Source of the DNA: Corynebacterium diphtheriae
Lineage (GTDB): Bacteria; Actinomycetota; Actinomycetes; Mycobacteriales; Mycobacteriaceae
Assembly (NCBI RefSeq): GCF_001457455.1
Contig: NZ_LN831026.1
Coordinates: 2,170,001-2,234,000, forward strand
Length of the DNA: 64,000 nt
Direction of reading: 5' to 3'
Positions 1 through 13,079 of the stretch are shown here, piece by piece. A program made the translations under genes and the position numbers. Position 1 is the first letter of the stretch, and each line of letters begins with the position of its first letter. The notes beneath the pieces are model-generated. The model was not told where the DNA came from. It searched no databases and saw only the letters and a list, made by a program, of their open reading frames with translations.

Positions 1-343
1 CACACAAGATGGCACCATCATCCCAGGGCTCTACACCACCGGATGGATCAAACGCGGACCCGTAGGCCTTATCGGCAACACCAAATCCGACGCTAAAGAA
101 ACCACCGAAATGCTCATCAACGACTGGGAAACCGGACAACTCACCCCAGCCGACAACCGCGACCCAAATGCCATCTTCGACGTGCTAAAACAACGCGGCA
201 TCCCCGTGACCACTTGGGACGGATGGCACGCACTCGATGCCGCAGAACGCGAACTCGGGCAGGCCGAAGGACGCGAACGCAAAAAAATCGTCGAATGGAA
301 CGACATGCTCCACCACGCCGTGCTCGCGCCCGTTAGCTTCTAA
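1..343 (+). CDS. FprA-type ferredoxin/NADP reductase, C-terminal part
   Basis: The frame is open from the window edge to the TAA at 341-343, so only the C-terminal 113 or so residues are visible. They contain GLYTTGWIKRGPVGLIGNTK, the conserved C-terminal block of adrenodoxin-reductase-like FprA enzymes, which move electrons between NADPH and ferredoxin through FAD. The tail (KQRGIPVTTWDGWHALDAAE, then GRERKKIV) also matches the family's final helix region. The gene ends four bases before the stop of the convergent coiled-coil gene. A shrunken paralogue lies at 21502-21990. The family call is firm; the physiological partner cannot be read from this fragment. Confidence 0.85.
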   Translation, partial: TQDGTIIPGLYTTGWIKRGPVGLIGNTKSDAKETTEMLINDWETGQLTPADNRDPNAIFDVLKQRGIPVTTWDGWHALDAAERELGQAEGRERKKIVEWNDMLHHAVLAPVSF

Positions 344-347
344 CTAA

Positions 348-1493
348 TTAACGACCCAAAAACTTCGCAATAACAGGCATGAAAAATGCCAACAGTCCGG
401 CCAAGCCCAGTCCTGCGATGATCGCCAGAAAGATGTTCGACCTCTGCGGTGAATCTGATTCGGCTGCTGGGGTTAACTTCTCCGATGTCTTGGCAGTGAA
501 GCAGTCGGCTTCCTTCAAAGATGCATAGACCTTGCCAGATTCTGCGTCGCGAAGCGCCTCTTGAGCCTGCTCAAGCTCTGCATCAACGTTGACGTAATTC
601 TTAAGCTGCTGCTCACGAAGTGCGACCTGCTTCTCAGCCTCGCTCTTCGCTACCACAGCCGCGTCATAATCTTTCTTTGCCGAGACAACCTTTTTGGCAA
701 ACTCCTCCTGAACCATAACGTCTACCTCATATGGCTCTTTTTGTTTCTTCCGGAGCTCCACCTTCTGAGCTGCCTCATCACGAACCTTCTGAGCTGCTAG
801 GACCGCCTCATCGGCAGCCTTGACGTTAGCCTCTGCCTCCGCGATGATCTCTTTCATAGCATCGTAGACAACTTTGTCGTGTTCATACTGTGCCAATGAA
901 CTTTCCGCGTGCGCAATTTGCTTGTGCTTTTCCTGGCGCTCGTAGTCGTTCCAAACATCATCTTTGGTAGCTTGCAGCTCCTTCAGTTTCTGTTCATAAT
1001 GCTCTGCAATCTGAGCATCAACTTCAAACAGTTTCTGCTGAGACTGACGCTGAGCCAACTTTTCCTGCGCCAGACGCTGGGTTTCCATCGCGGTTGCTAA
1101 AGCCTTATCTGCCGAGGCAAGATCCGCTTCCGCAAGTTCTAACAGCTCTTGGAAAGCATCGCGGATTTCCTTATCAGTTCGACGAACGTCGACAGCACCT
1201 TGTACACGATCAAGCTCAGACTTTTTTTCTGCAGCCTCAGCGGTTTTAACTTGAAGATCCTGCTGTGCCTCTGCCAGCATTTCTGCATAAGTAGCTGCCA
1301 CAACCTTGTCACCTTCAGCACGCTTAACTGCCTTGGTAGCTGCGGACCAACGCTGCATCGCTTTCAAAGACTCGGGAGAATTGGTGCAGACGTCTGTGTT
1401 CTGCGTTGGGGCAGCTGTCACCACGGCGGTACCGGAAAAACCGACAGCTAACGCCGTTGCTGTGGACACGAATACAAGTTTAAATTTCGGCAT
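348..1493 (-). CDS. Secreted coiled-coil protein with C-terminal membrane anchor
   Basis: This 381-residue protein starts with a signal peptide (MPKFKLVFVSTATALAVGF, cleavage likely near VVTAAP). It continues as about 280 charged, Ala/Glu/Lys/Gln-rich residues of heptad character and ends with a membrane helix (IFLAIIAGLGLAGLLAFFMP) plus a short basic tail KFLGR. Within the coil a unit of roughly 65 residues appears to repeat: LASADKALATA...LFEVDAQI resembles VKAADEAVLAA...PYEVDVMV. There is no LPxTG motif, so it is probably held by the helix rather than by sortase. The ATG at 1493 is preferred because GAGAG precedes it at good spacing; an in-frame ATG at 1508 lacks one. The family is not recognised; a surface spacer or cell-wall-spanning role is inference. 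Confidence 0.75.
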   Translation of the reverse strand: MPKFKLVFVSTATALAVGFSGTAVVTAAPTQNTDVCTNSPESLKAMQRWSAATKAVKRAEGDKVVAATYAEMLAEAQQDLQVKTAEAAEKKSELDRVQGAVDVRRTDKEIRDAFQELLELAEADLASADKALATAMETQRLAQEKLAQRQSQQKLFEVDAQIAEHYEQKLKELQATKDDVWNDYERQEKHKQIAHAESSLAQYEHDKVVYDAMKEIIAEAEANVKAADEAVLAAQKVRDEAAQKVELRKKQKEPYEVDVMVQEEFAKKVVSAKKDYDAAVVAKSEAEKQVALREQQLKNYVNVDAELEQAQEALRDAESGKVYASLKEADCFTAKTSEKLTPAAESDSPQRSNIFLAIIAGLGLAGLLAFFMPVIAKFLGR

Positions 1494-1842
1494 GTGTGCA
1501 TCTCTCATGAGGGGAAAACCACATCGCGCACAAAAACGATGGACGCGACGTGCATCATTTTATAAAGTACTAGGTTTACATCCTTTTTTACTTATTTGTT
1601 AGAAAATTAACCATATTCGGGGCTAGACAACGCTAAAATGTCCTATGTTCTGGAGTTTCCGGTGTTGGGCTGGGCGGGAAGTGGGTCGTTGTATGCACAA
1701 AACAAGAGCACGAAACCACTACCGCGAAAACCTCCATCACGGGATTTCGAACCCACGAACACGAGAAACAACAACACATACCCCTTAGGGGTGTAGTTAC
1801 ACTCGAATAATGGACACTCGATAAGAAAGGATGATCATCATC
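1494..1842. other. Intergenic region between coiled-coil gene and IS relic
   Basis: No credible gene is seen. The left part should hold the promoter of the minus-strand coiled-coil gene; a TATAAAAT-like -10 lies near 1555-1565 on the minus strand. Around 1711-1750 a short GCACGAAACC...CGAAAACC motif recalls the diverged direct repeats at 2576 and 2931, suggesting a third, much weaker copy. Confidence 0.4.
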
Positions 1843-2575
1843 ATGACGAGGAAGGGGTACATCGCAGAGTACCGGCATCAGGCCACCTAGTTGGTTATCG
1901 ACACCGACAATCCAATTACTGACGTTGCCCGCGAGCTCGGTTTCCGTGCCGAACTATTAGGCAAAGTGGGTCTAAGCCAAATAAGAACGCACCGAATCGG
2001 AAACGAAGAACTGGGTCATGAACTAATATGGCAAGTTGGAGCGGCTTCAAAAAAGTTTACTGGGCTGAAAATTGCCAATGAGTTCATGTGAAAAGAAACA
2101 GCCTTCTTCGCATCGAAGGTAAAACGCTTCGAATACATCCATATGTATGGCAGCGAAGAAGCCACACAGCTGGGACAACGACCAAAACATCCCTCTAGAG
2201 CGCATGGTCGTGCTGGTGCAGTTTTTTTGGATACGGCTACGCTTGGATAAAGGAATATTTTGACAAGGCTGAAGGAGCTGACGAGAAGGTCGAATACCAG
2301 ATGCAGCTGCGCCGACGGATGTTCACATCTTGAGAGATACCAGACAGACGGATAAGTCTCCAAGGATGATTAAGGTTTTGCGTTACTGAGATATTGAACC
2401 TATTTCGCCATGGTCATGGAGGTGGGCTCTACCACCCCGAGGGCATCGACTCTTAATATCTCTGACCGTGTGAAATGGTTATTTGATACCGGTGTTCGTA
2501 ACATGCTGTGGATGTCGGATATTACGTATCTATGAAGTCGGGAAGGCTGGCTGTATTTGTGCGTCTTATGCACTC
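1843..2575 (+). pseudogene. Decayed IS3-family insertion element (orfA and orfB remnants)
   Basis: From the ATG at 1843 the frame reads MTRKGYIAEYRHQAT, a stop, then LVIDTDNPITDVARELGFRA. This is the helix-turn-helix N-terminus of corynebacterial IS3 OrfA proteins. About 400 bases further on, WMSDITYL, a stop, then SREGWLYLCVLCTRC (2507-2570) matches the OrfB (DDE transposase) block normally reading DITYxxxxEGWLYL. Several stops and frameshifts lie between, and much of OrfB is missing, so the element is dead. It sits in a gene-poor gap before the rRNA operon and abuts the first diverged direct repeat. The family call is good; exact ends and inverted repeats could not be fixed. Confidence 0.75.
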
Positions 2576-2812
2576 GGTGCAGTGATTCGGTAGCAGGGTG
2601 TGGTTGTTGGTGTGTTCTCGTTTCCTCCAGTACGAAACCATGATCACGAATCCGTGATCACGAAAACCCCAGCATCACCATGCCCACACCTAGGCACCGA
2701 CCATGGGTTTACGTAGTCACGAATACGAAAACACGAAAACCAACCCCACCCCTAGGCACATGCACTCCACCACCCCTGAGGATCAACAGCCCCCAGCCCC
2801 TATCCTTGGCGA
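2576..2812 (+). repeat. Diverged direct repeat, copy A
   Basis: This segment begins GGTGCAGTGATTCGGTAGCA and ends near GAGGATCAACAGCCCCCAGC. It recurs as a diverged direct copy at 2931-3182 with the same order of landmarks: GTGTTCTCGT, the ACGAAA...CATGAT block, CCATGGGT.TACGTAGTCACGA, and a GA.GATCAAC end. Copy A carries a small internal duplication (ATCACGAATCCGTGATCACG). Confidence 0.7.
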
Positions 2813-2948
2813 CACCATCTACCCCACAATACTTGCCGAAGACGCAGAAGACTATTTTCGACCCATGCACCTGACCAGTACTGAGTTGGAGTTTATTGAT
2901 CCTCTCACCGGCCGGCCCCGCTTGTTCACCGGTGCAGTGATCCGGTAG
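2703..2948 (+). other. Short open frame spanning the repeats, perhaps a gene fragment
   Basis: An 81-codon frame runs from copy A of the direct repeat across the unique spacer into the start of copy B. The spacer-encoded stretch (DTIYPTILAEDAEDYFRPMH, then LTSTELEFIDPLTGRPRLFT) has protein-like composition and could be the tail of a lost gene. The part inside the repeat is low-complexity Pro/Thr/His. I do not recognise it, see no clear ribosome binding site, and consider it more likely debris than a working gene. Confidence 0.2.
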
Positions 2949-3182
2949 CAGGGGTGGGTTGTTGATGTGTTCTCGTGTGTGGAATCCTTCAGCACGAAAT
3001 CATGATGACGAAAACCCCTACACCACAAGGCCCACACCCAGGCACCCCACCATGGGTCTACGTAGTCACGAACTCGAGAACACCACCCACACCCCGCCCT
3101 GTACCACGTGCATCGCGCACCCCTGAAGATCAACTGCACCCCTGGCCCTAGGATCACCAGCCCCTAAGCCCCAACCCTAGGC
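2931..3182 (+). repeat. Diverged direct repeat, copy B
   Basis: This is the second copy of the 2576-2812 repeat, beginning GGTGCAGTGATCCGGTAGCA. It shares CACGAAATCATGATGACGAA and CCATGGGTCTACGTAGTCAC landmarks with copy A. It ends in an A/G-rich stretch just upstream of the rRNA operon terminator. Confidence 0.7.
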
Positions 3183-3250
3183 AAAAAAAGAGGGGCGCAC
3201 CCCACCAGGAACACCCCACACAAACACACACATGCGCATATAAAAAAAGT

Positions 3251-3297
3251 GGGGTTGTGGTCGGTTGAAACACGTTGTTTCAACTAACCACAACCCC
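3251..3297 (-). terminator. rRNA operon terminator
   Basis: A near-perfect 22-bp inverted repeat (GGGGTTGTGGTCGGTTGAAA and its complement with one mismatch region) encloses a tiny loop. In the minus-strand direction it is followed by ACTTTTTTTATA, the form of an intrinsic terminator. It lies just past the 5S 3' end and closes the rRNA operon. Confidence 0.9.
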
Positions 3298-3317
3298 ATA
3301 TCATTATTTAAGTTTTA

Positions 3318-3436
3318 GGTTGGCAGCGACCTACTCTCCCACACCCTCCCAGGTGCAGTACCATCAGCGCAATCGGGCTTAGCTTCCGGGTTCGGAAAGG
3401 GACCGGGCGTACCCCCGACACAATAACCACCAACAC
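3318..3436 (-). rRNA. 5S ribosomal RNA
   Basis: The minus strand carries the actinobacterial 5S core: CCGAACCCGGAAGCTAAGCC, GGTACTGCACCTGGGAGGGT and GGGAGAGTAGGTCGCTGCCA. It lies about 140 bases after the 23S 3' end and before the operon terminator. Ends are estimated from the closing helix (GTTGG near 3434 with CCAAC near 3318) and may be off by a few bases. Confidence 0.93.
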
Positions 3437-3574
3437 ACACAACCAACCACCCACGGTGACAGGCGTGCCATGCCAGACACTGCACAGCAGACGCAAGCAA
3501 CACTCATTATCCATTTAAACCATCACCCACAACAAAAAGCGGTGAGATGTTCATAGATGTTTATTTTTTGCTCG

Positions 3575-8548
<4,974 letters not shown>

Positions 8549-8870
8549 AAATCAGTCAAAAGACCAACCCTTCAAGCTGGAACGAGTCCAACCAACTGGC
8601 TAAAAACCACCACAAACAACACACAATTGTTTGCAACTGGCAAAATAAAAAATTAATGATTTGCTCTATCAAAAACGTGGCCATCATCCCTTGACGGGGA
8701 AAAATAACAATGACCACCAACACAACAATTCACAACAACCATCATGTTATTTACAAGCCATGGCACACTTGCCGGCCGTATGACAACATCACGTTCATCA
8801 TCATTGCATGTATCTTTATTCCTATACCGATCCCCACCCACAATAAGGATGGGAACCACAAGTACATTGG

Positions 8871-8897
8871 CACACTATTGAGTTCTCAAACAACACA
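8871..8897 (-). promoter_or_regulatory. rRNA leader element, boxA-like
   Basis: The transcript reads TGTGTTGTTTGAGAACTCAA followed by TAGTGTG. This matches the conserved leader motif of actinobacterial rRNA operons, linked to antitermination (boxA) and pre-16S processing. It lies about 320 bases upstream of mature 16S and downstream of the proposed promoter. Confidence 0.6.
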
Positions 8898-9031
8898 ATC
8901 ACACCACCACACACCACCATGAAACAATGATGCTCGGTGAAGAATTACGTGTATTTTTGTCGACCAGCGTGTTTTCCCACTACCTGCTCTCACTTATGTG
9001 AGGGGCGGTGTCGGTCGCGGCGACTTGATTA

Positions 9032-9060
9032 AATGTACACACCACGACCTGTTGACACAA
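9032..9060 (-). promoter_or_regulatory. Probable rRNA operon promoter
   Basis: On the minus strand TTGTGT (9055-9060) and TACATT (9032-9037) are separated by exactly 17 bases, a good match for a housekeeping sigma promoter. It sits about 480 bases upstream of 16S, ahead of the boxA-like leader. The rest of 8549-9252 shows no gene. It should also carry the plus-strand purL promoter, for which I found no convincing -35/-10 pair. Confidence 0.5.
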
Positions 9061-9252
9061 ACCCACAGGTCACAACAGGTTTTTAACATTGAAGAAAGGA
9101 AAACACCCTGCGGGATACGTCGATAAGCGGGCAATCCCGCGAAAACTGTACTGGTTATAACAGGCGCTGGGTTTATTGCGGCCGTAACTTAGACTTTTGC
9201 GTAGTTCTATAAAGGCATTCGAGGAACCCCTACTGAAAGGTGCACCATCGTT

Positions 9253-12200
9253 ATGGACGCGCGTCTTGCCATTCGCCGCTCACCCAACTTCCGCGACGAG
9301 GAGCGCGCGCTACTGCGTTCCCTCAACAACTTAGAAGGCGCCCCCCTCACCGACGTCCAGATCATCAATGTCTACGACGTCTTCGACGCCACCGAAGCAG
9401 ACATCACCGCCCTAACAAACTCCGTAGTCAGCGACCCCAAGGTGGACACCGTACTTACTACAGCTGAGCTCGACACCATCGTCGAACAAGCACCAGCTCA
9501 TCTCGCGGTCGAACCACTACCTGGCCAATACGACCAGCGCGCCGACGCAGCCGAACAAGCACTACGACTGCTCAACCCCCACACCAACGCACGTGTAACC
9601 TCCGGCGAGCTTTATATCTTCAGCGACCTAACCGAAGAGGCATTCGCCAACATCCGCGACTACCTGATCAACCCCGTCGAAGCAGGCGAGAAAAACCTCG
9701 ATGTACTGCGCGCACCATCCATGGGTAACATCGCCCCACTCAAGCAATACCCAGATTTCCTTGAGCTCGACGACGCTGGCTTGAGCGCATTGCTGGCCAG
9801 CGAAGGCATGGCCATGAGCTTGGCGGACCTGAAGCTTATTCAAGAATACTTCCGCACCGAAGGCCGCACCCCCACCGAGGTGGAACTGGCAGCACTGGAC
9901 ACCTACTGGTCCGATCACTGCCGCCACACCACCTTTAACACCGAGCTGAGGGAGATCACCAACTCCAGCAGTCGTTACGGTGCACAGCTCGACCGCGCAC
10001 TGAAGCGTTACGACGAACTCCGCGAAGCCAACGGTCGCGCCCATAAGCCACGCACCCTCATGGACTTGGGCACCATCATGGGCCGTGAGCTGCGTCGCAA
10101 CGGAACCATGACCGATCAAGAAGTCAGCGAAGAAATCAACGCCTGCTCCGTATACGTTGACGTGGACACCCCAGAAGGTGACAAGCCTTGGCTGCTGATG
10201 TTCAAAAACGAAACCCACAACCACCCCACCGAAATCGAACCATTCGGTGGCGCATCCACCTGCCTCGGTGGCGCAATCCGCGACCCACTATCCGGTCGCT
10301 CCTGGGTTTACCAAGCAATGCGCATCTCCGGCGCCGGTGACATCAACACCCCACGCACCGAAACGATCGACGGCAAACTCCCGCAGGCAGACATCAGTGC
10401 CCGCGCAACCCACGGCTACTCCAGCTACGGCAACCAGATCGGTCTGGCAACCACCAGCGTCCGCGAACTGATTCACCCAGGTTACGTCGCCAAGCACATG
10501 GAACTCGGCGCCGTTGTGGCAGCCGCACCACAAGAAAACGTCAAGCGCCTAGAGCCTCAACCAGGCGACGTAGTGATCATCCTCGGTGGCCGCACCGGAC
10601 GCGACGGCGTGGGCGGAGCCACCGGCTCCTCCAAAGCACACGACGAAGAATCCTTGGCACGCTCGGGTGCAGAAGTCCAAAAGGGCAACCCCGTCAACGA
10701 ACGCAAGATCCAACGCCTGTTCCGCCGACCAGAAATCGCCCAAATGATCGTGCGCTGCAATGACTTCGGCGCAGGTGGCGTGTCCGTCGCAGTCGGCGAA
10801 CTCACCGACAGCATCGACATCCACCTCGATCGCGTACCACTGAAATACGCCGGCCTCAACGCCCGCGAAATCGCCATCTCCGAGTCCCAGGAACGCATGG
10901 CAGTCGTCGTGCGCCCAGAAGACGTAGCCGCCTTCATTGAAGCAGCCGCAACCGAAAACATCGAGGCAGTAGAGCTCGCCACCGTCACCGACAGCGGACG
11001 CCTACGCATGTTCCTCGGCAAGGACCTAGTCCTCGACCTCTCCCGCGAATTCCTCGAAACCAACGGCGCAGCACGCTCCCAGAGCGTAGAAATGCGCGAT
11101 GCAGGAGACGTCGAAAAGCCTGCTCAGCCAGCAACCATCCTCGAATCCTTGACCCGCCACGGCTCCCAAGAAGGCATGGTCGAACAATTCGACGCCACCG
11201 TCGGACGCTCCACCGTACTCATGCCATACGGCGGCCGCACCCAAAAAACCGACGAACTCGCATCCGTACAAACCTTCCCAGTACCAGGCGGATCCCACAC
11301 CGCATCGGTCATGACCTACGGATTCAGCCCAGAGCTCGCCGACGTCTCCCCCTACCTCATGGGCTCCTACTCCGTCGTCGAAGCACTCAGCCGACTCGTC
11401 GCCACCGGTGCCAACGCACGCGGCGCATGGCTGTCCGTCCAAGAATACTTCCAGCGCCTCGACCAAAAACCCGAACTCTGGGGCGAAGTAACCCAGGCAC
11501 TCCTGGGCCTTCTTGAAGCACAAGACGCCTTCGAAGTAGCTGCCATCGGCGGCAAGGACTCCATGAGCGGCACCTACGGCGATGACCTGCACGTTCCCGC
11601 AACGCTGGTCACCTTCGCAGTCGCCACCATGGACGCACGACGCACCCTCAGCGCCGCCATCCCAAGCGGCGAATTCGACGTCTACCACCTCGCCCACACC
11701 CCGCTGGAAACCGGCGAAGCCAACTACGAGCAACTCCGCGCCAACTTCGACGCCTTCCATGAGCTCGCCGCCACCGGCACCCTCTCGGCAGCCTCCCCCA
11801 TCATCCCAAGTGGGCTCGGCGCCACCATCGTGAACATGCTGCTCGGCAACGAACTCGGATTCCAAGGTAGCGCCACCACCAACGCAGCCCTCGGCGGCCT
11901 CGTATTCGCGGTCCCAGCCGGCACCGCAGTCGAGCTTGCCGACGCCCAACTCATCGGTCACACCAACCCATCCGGCGAGATCGCCTTCGGCGAAGAAACC
12001 TTCACCATCGCCCAAGCACTCGACACCCTAGAGCGCGACTACCGCGAGGTCTACCCCCTCAACGTAACCACCGCAGACGTAGAGGCCCTCCCAGATTTTG
12101 CAACCGCCCTACCCACGGCAGACTCGGATTCTGAAGAAGCCAACGCCTCCGCCGGTGACAAAGCCGTACACGTGTTGCTGCCAGTATTCCCAGGTACTAA

Positions 12201-12969
12201 CTCCGAATACGACATGGCAGAGGCCTTCGAAGCAGCAGGTGCCACCACCGAATTCCACATCATCCGAAACCTCAACTCGGAGATGCTGGCTGCTGACACA
12301 GAAGCATTCATCACCAAGCTGCAATCCGCCAACATCCTGGCATTCTCCGGCGGATTCTCCCTCGGCGACGAACCAGACGGCTCCGCGAAATTCATGGCAG
12401 CCTTCCTACGCTCCGACGCCGTAGCCGCAGCGGTCAAGGACTTCGTGGCTCGCGACGGCCTCGTCCTCGGAATCTGCAACGGCTTCCAAGCACTGGTCAA
12501 GAGCGGATTCCTCCCATACGGCGACCCTGCCAAGATGACCGCAGAATCCCCAACCTTGGCACACAACCGCCAACTGCGACACGTCTCACGCATCGCCACC
12601 ACTCGCGTCAGCTCCGTAGCCTCCCCATGGCTGAGCACCTTCACCCCAGGCCAGCAGCACCTCATGCCGGTTTCTCACGGCGAAGGCCGCTTCGTGGTAT
12701 CCGAAACGGAAGCCCAAGCACTGTTTAGCGCAGGTCAGGTAGCATTCCAGTATGTGGATGCCGACGGCACCCCCACCATGGAAGCACCTGCGAACCCCAA
12801 CGGATCCAACTACGCCATCGAGGGCATCATCTCCCCAGATGGTCGCATCCTTGGCAAGATGGGTCACCCCGAGCGCTTCCGCGACGGCCTCATGCGCAAC
12901 ATTCCTGGTATGGAGGTCCAAGACATCTTCGCTAACGCGGTGAACTACTGCCGTAAGAGTCAACGCTAG
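9253..12969 (+). CDS. purL: Phosphoribosylformylglycinamidine synthase, single-chain form
   Basis: This 1238-residue enzyme makes FGAM from FGAR, ATP and glutamine in step 4 of purine synthesis. The N-terminal part (about 1-150) is the PurS-like region. The AIRS-type synthetase core follows, with YWSDHCRHTTF near 218 and the ATP-site motif ETHNHPTEIEPFGGAST. The C-terminal glutaminase (about 970-1238) has the nucleophile Cys near 1075 (GICNGFQ) and the catalytic HPE near 1204 (GHPERFRDG). The chain is the fused form of the length and organisation found in bifidobacteria and clostridia. Many corynebacteria instead use separate PurS, PurQ and PurL subunits. The ATG follows CTGAAAGG by 12 bases. 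It is monocistronic, divergent from the rRNA operon and followed by a terminator. Confidence 0.95.
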   Translation: MDARLAIRRSPNFRDEERALLRSLNNLEGAPLTDVQIINVYDVFDATEADITALTNSVVSDPKVDTVLTTAELDTIVEQAPAHLAVEPLPGQYDQRADAAEQALRLLNPHTNARVTSGELYIFSDLTEEAFANIRDYLINPVEAGEKNLDVLRAPSMGNIAPLKQYPDFLELDDAGLSALLASEGMAMSLADLKLIQEYFRTEGRTPTEVELAALDTYWSDHCRHTTFNTELREITNSSSRYGAQLDRALKRYDELREANGRAHKPRTLMDLGTIMGRELRRNGTMTDQEVSEEINACSVYVDVDTPEGDKPWLLMFKNETHNHPTEIEPFGGASTCLGGAIRDPLSGRSWVYQAMRISGAGDINTPRTETIDGKLPQADISARATHGYSSYGNQIGLATTSVRELIHPGYVAKHMELGAVVAAAPQENVKRLEPQPGDVVIILGGRTGRDGVGGATGSSKAHDEESLARSGAEVQKGNPVNERKIQRLFRRPEIAQMIVRCNDFGAGGVSVAVGELTDSIDIHLDRVPLKYAGLNAREIAISESQERMAVVVRPEDVAAFIEAAATENIEAVELATVTDSGRLRMFLGKDLVLDLSREFLETNGAARSQSVEMRDAGDVEKPAQPATILESLTRHGSQEGMVEQFDATVGRSTVLMPYGGRTQKTDELASVQTFPVPGGSHTASVMTYGFSPELADVSPYLMGSYSVVEALSRLVATGANARGAWLSVQEYFQRLDQKPELWGEVTQALLGLLEAQDAFEVAAIGGKDSMSGTYGDDLHVPATLVTFAVATMDARRTLSAAIPSGEFDVYHLAHTPLETGEANYEQLRANFDAFHELAATGTLSAASPIIPSGLGATIVNMLLGNELGFQGSATTNAALGGLVFAVPAGTAVELADAQLIGHTNPSGEIAFGEETFTIAQALDTLERDYREVYPLNVTTADVEALPDFATALPTADSDSEEANASAGDKAVHVLLPVFPGTNSEYDMAEAFEAAGATTEFHIIRNLNSEMLAADTEAFITKLQSANILAFSGGFSLGDEPDGSAKFMAAFLRSDAVAAAVKDFVARDGLVLGICNGFQALVKSGFLPYGDPAKMTAESPTLAHNRQLRHVSRIATTRVSSVASPWLSTFTPGQQHLMPVSHGEGRFVVSETEAQALFSAGQVAFQYVDADGTPTMEAPANPNGSNYAIEGIISPDGRILGKMGHPERFRDGLMRNIPGMEVQDIFANAVNYCRKSQR

Positions 12970-12983
12970 CGCCGTCGATATTC

Positions 12984-13044
12984 ATCGGTCCGGCGAGTTT
13001 GGCACCATTGTGGTGGTGCTACCCAACTCGCCGGACCGATTTTA
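12984..13044. terminator. Bidirectional terminator after purL
   Basis: ATCGGTCCGGCGAGTT and its complement AACTCGCCGGACCGAT form a 16-bp stem around a 25-base loop, followed by TTTTACT on the plus strand. It lies between purL and the convergent fad relic. Confidence 0.8.
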
Positions 13045-13079
13045 CTAGCTCAGGCCCACAATCTGGGCTACGCATTCCC

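Noticed and set aside
9052..9092. TTGACA at 9052 with TAACAT downstream as a plus-strand purL promoter
   Set aside because: The spacing is about 26 bases, far from the usual 16-18, so the pair is unlikely to be functional.
11026..12015. 329-codon minus-strand frame antisense to purL
   Set aside because: It is Gly/Val/Glu-rich with no family resemblance, and arises from the codon bias of purL on the other strand.
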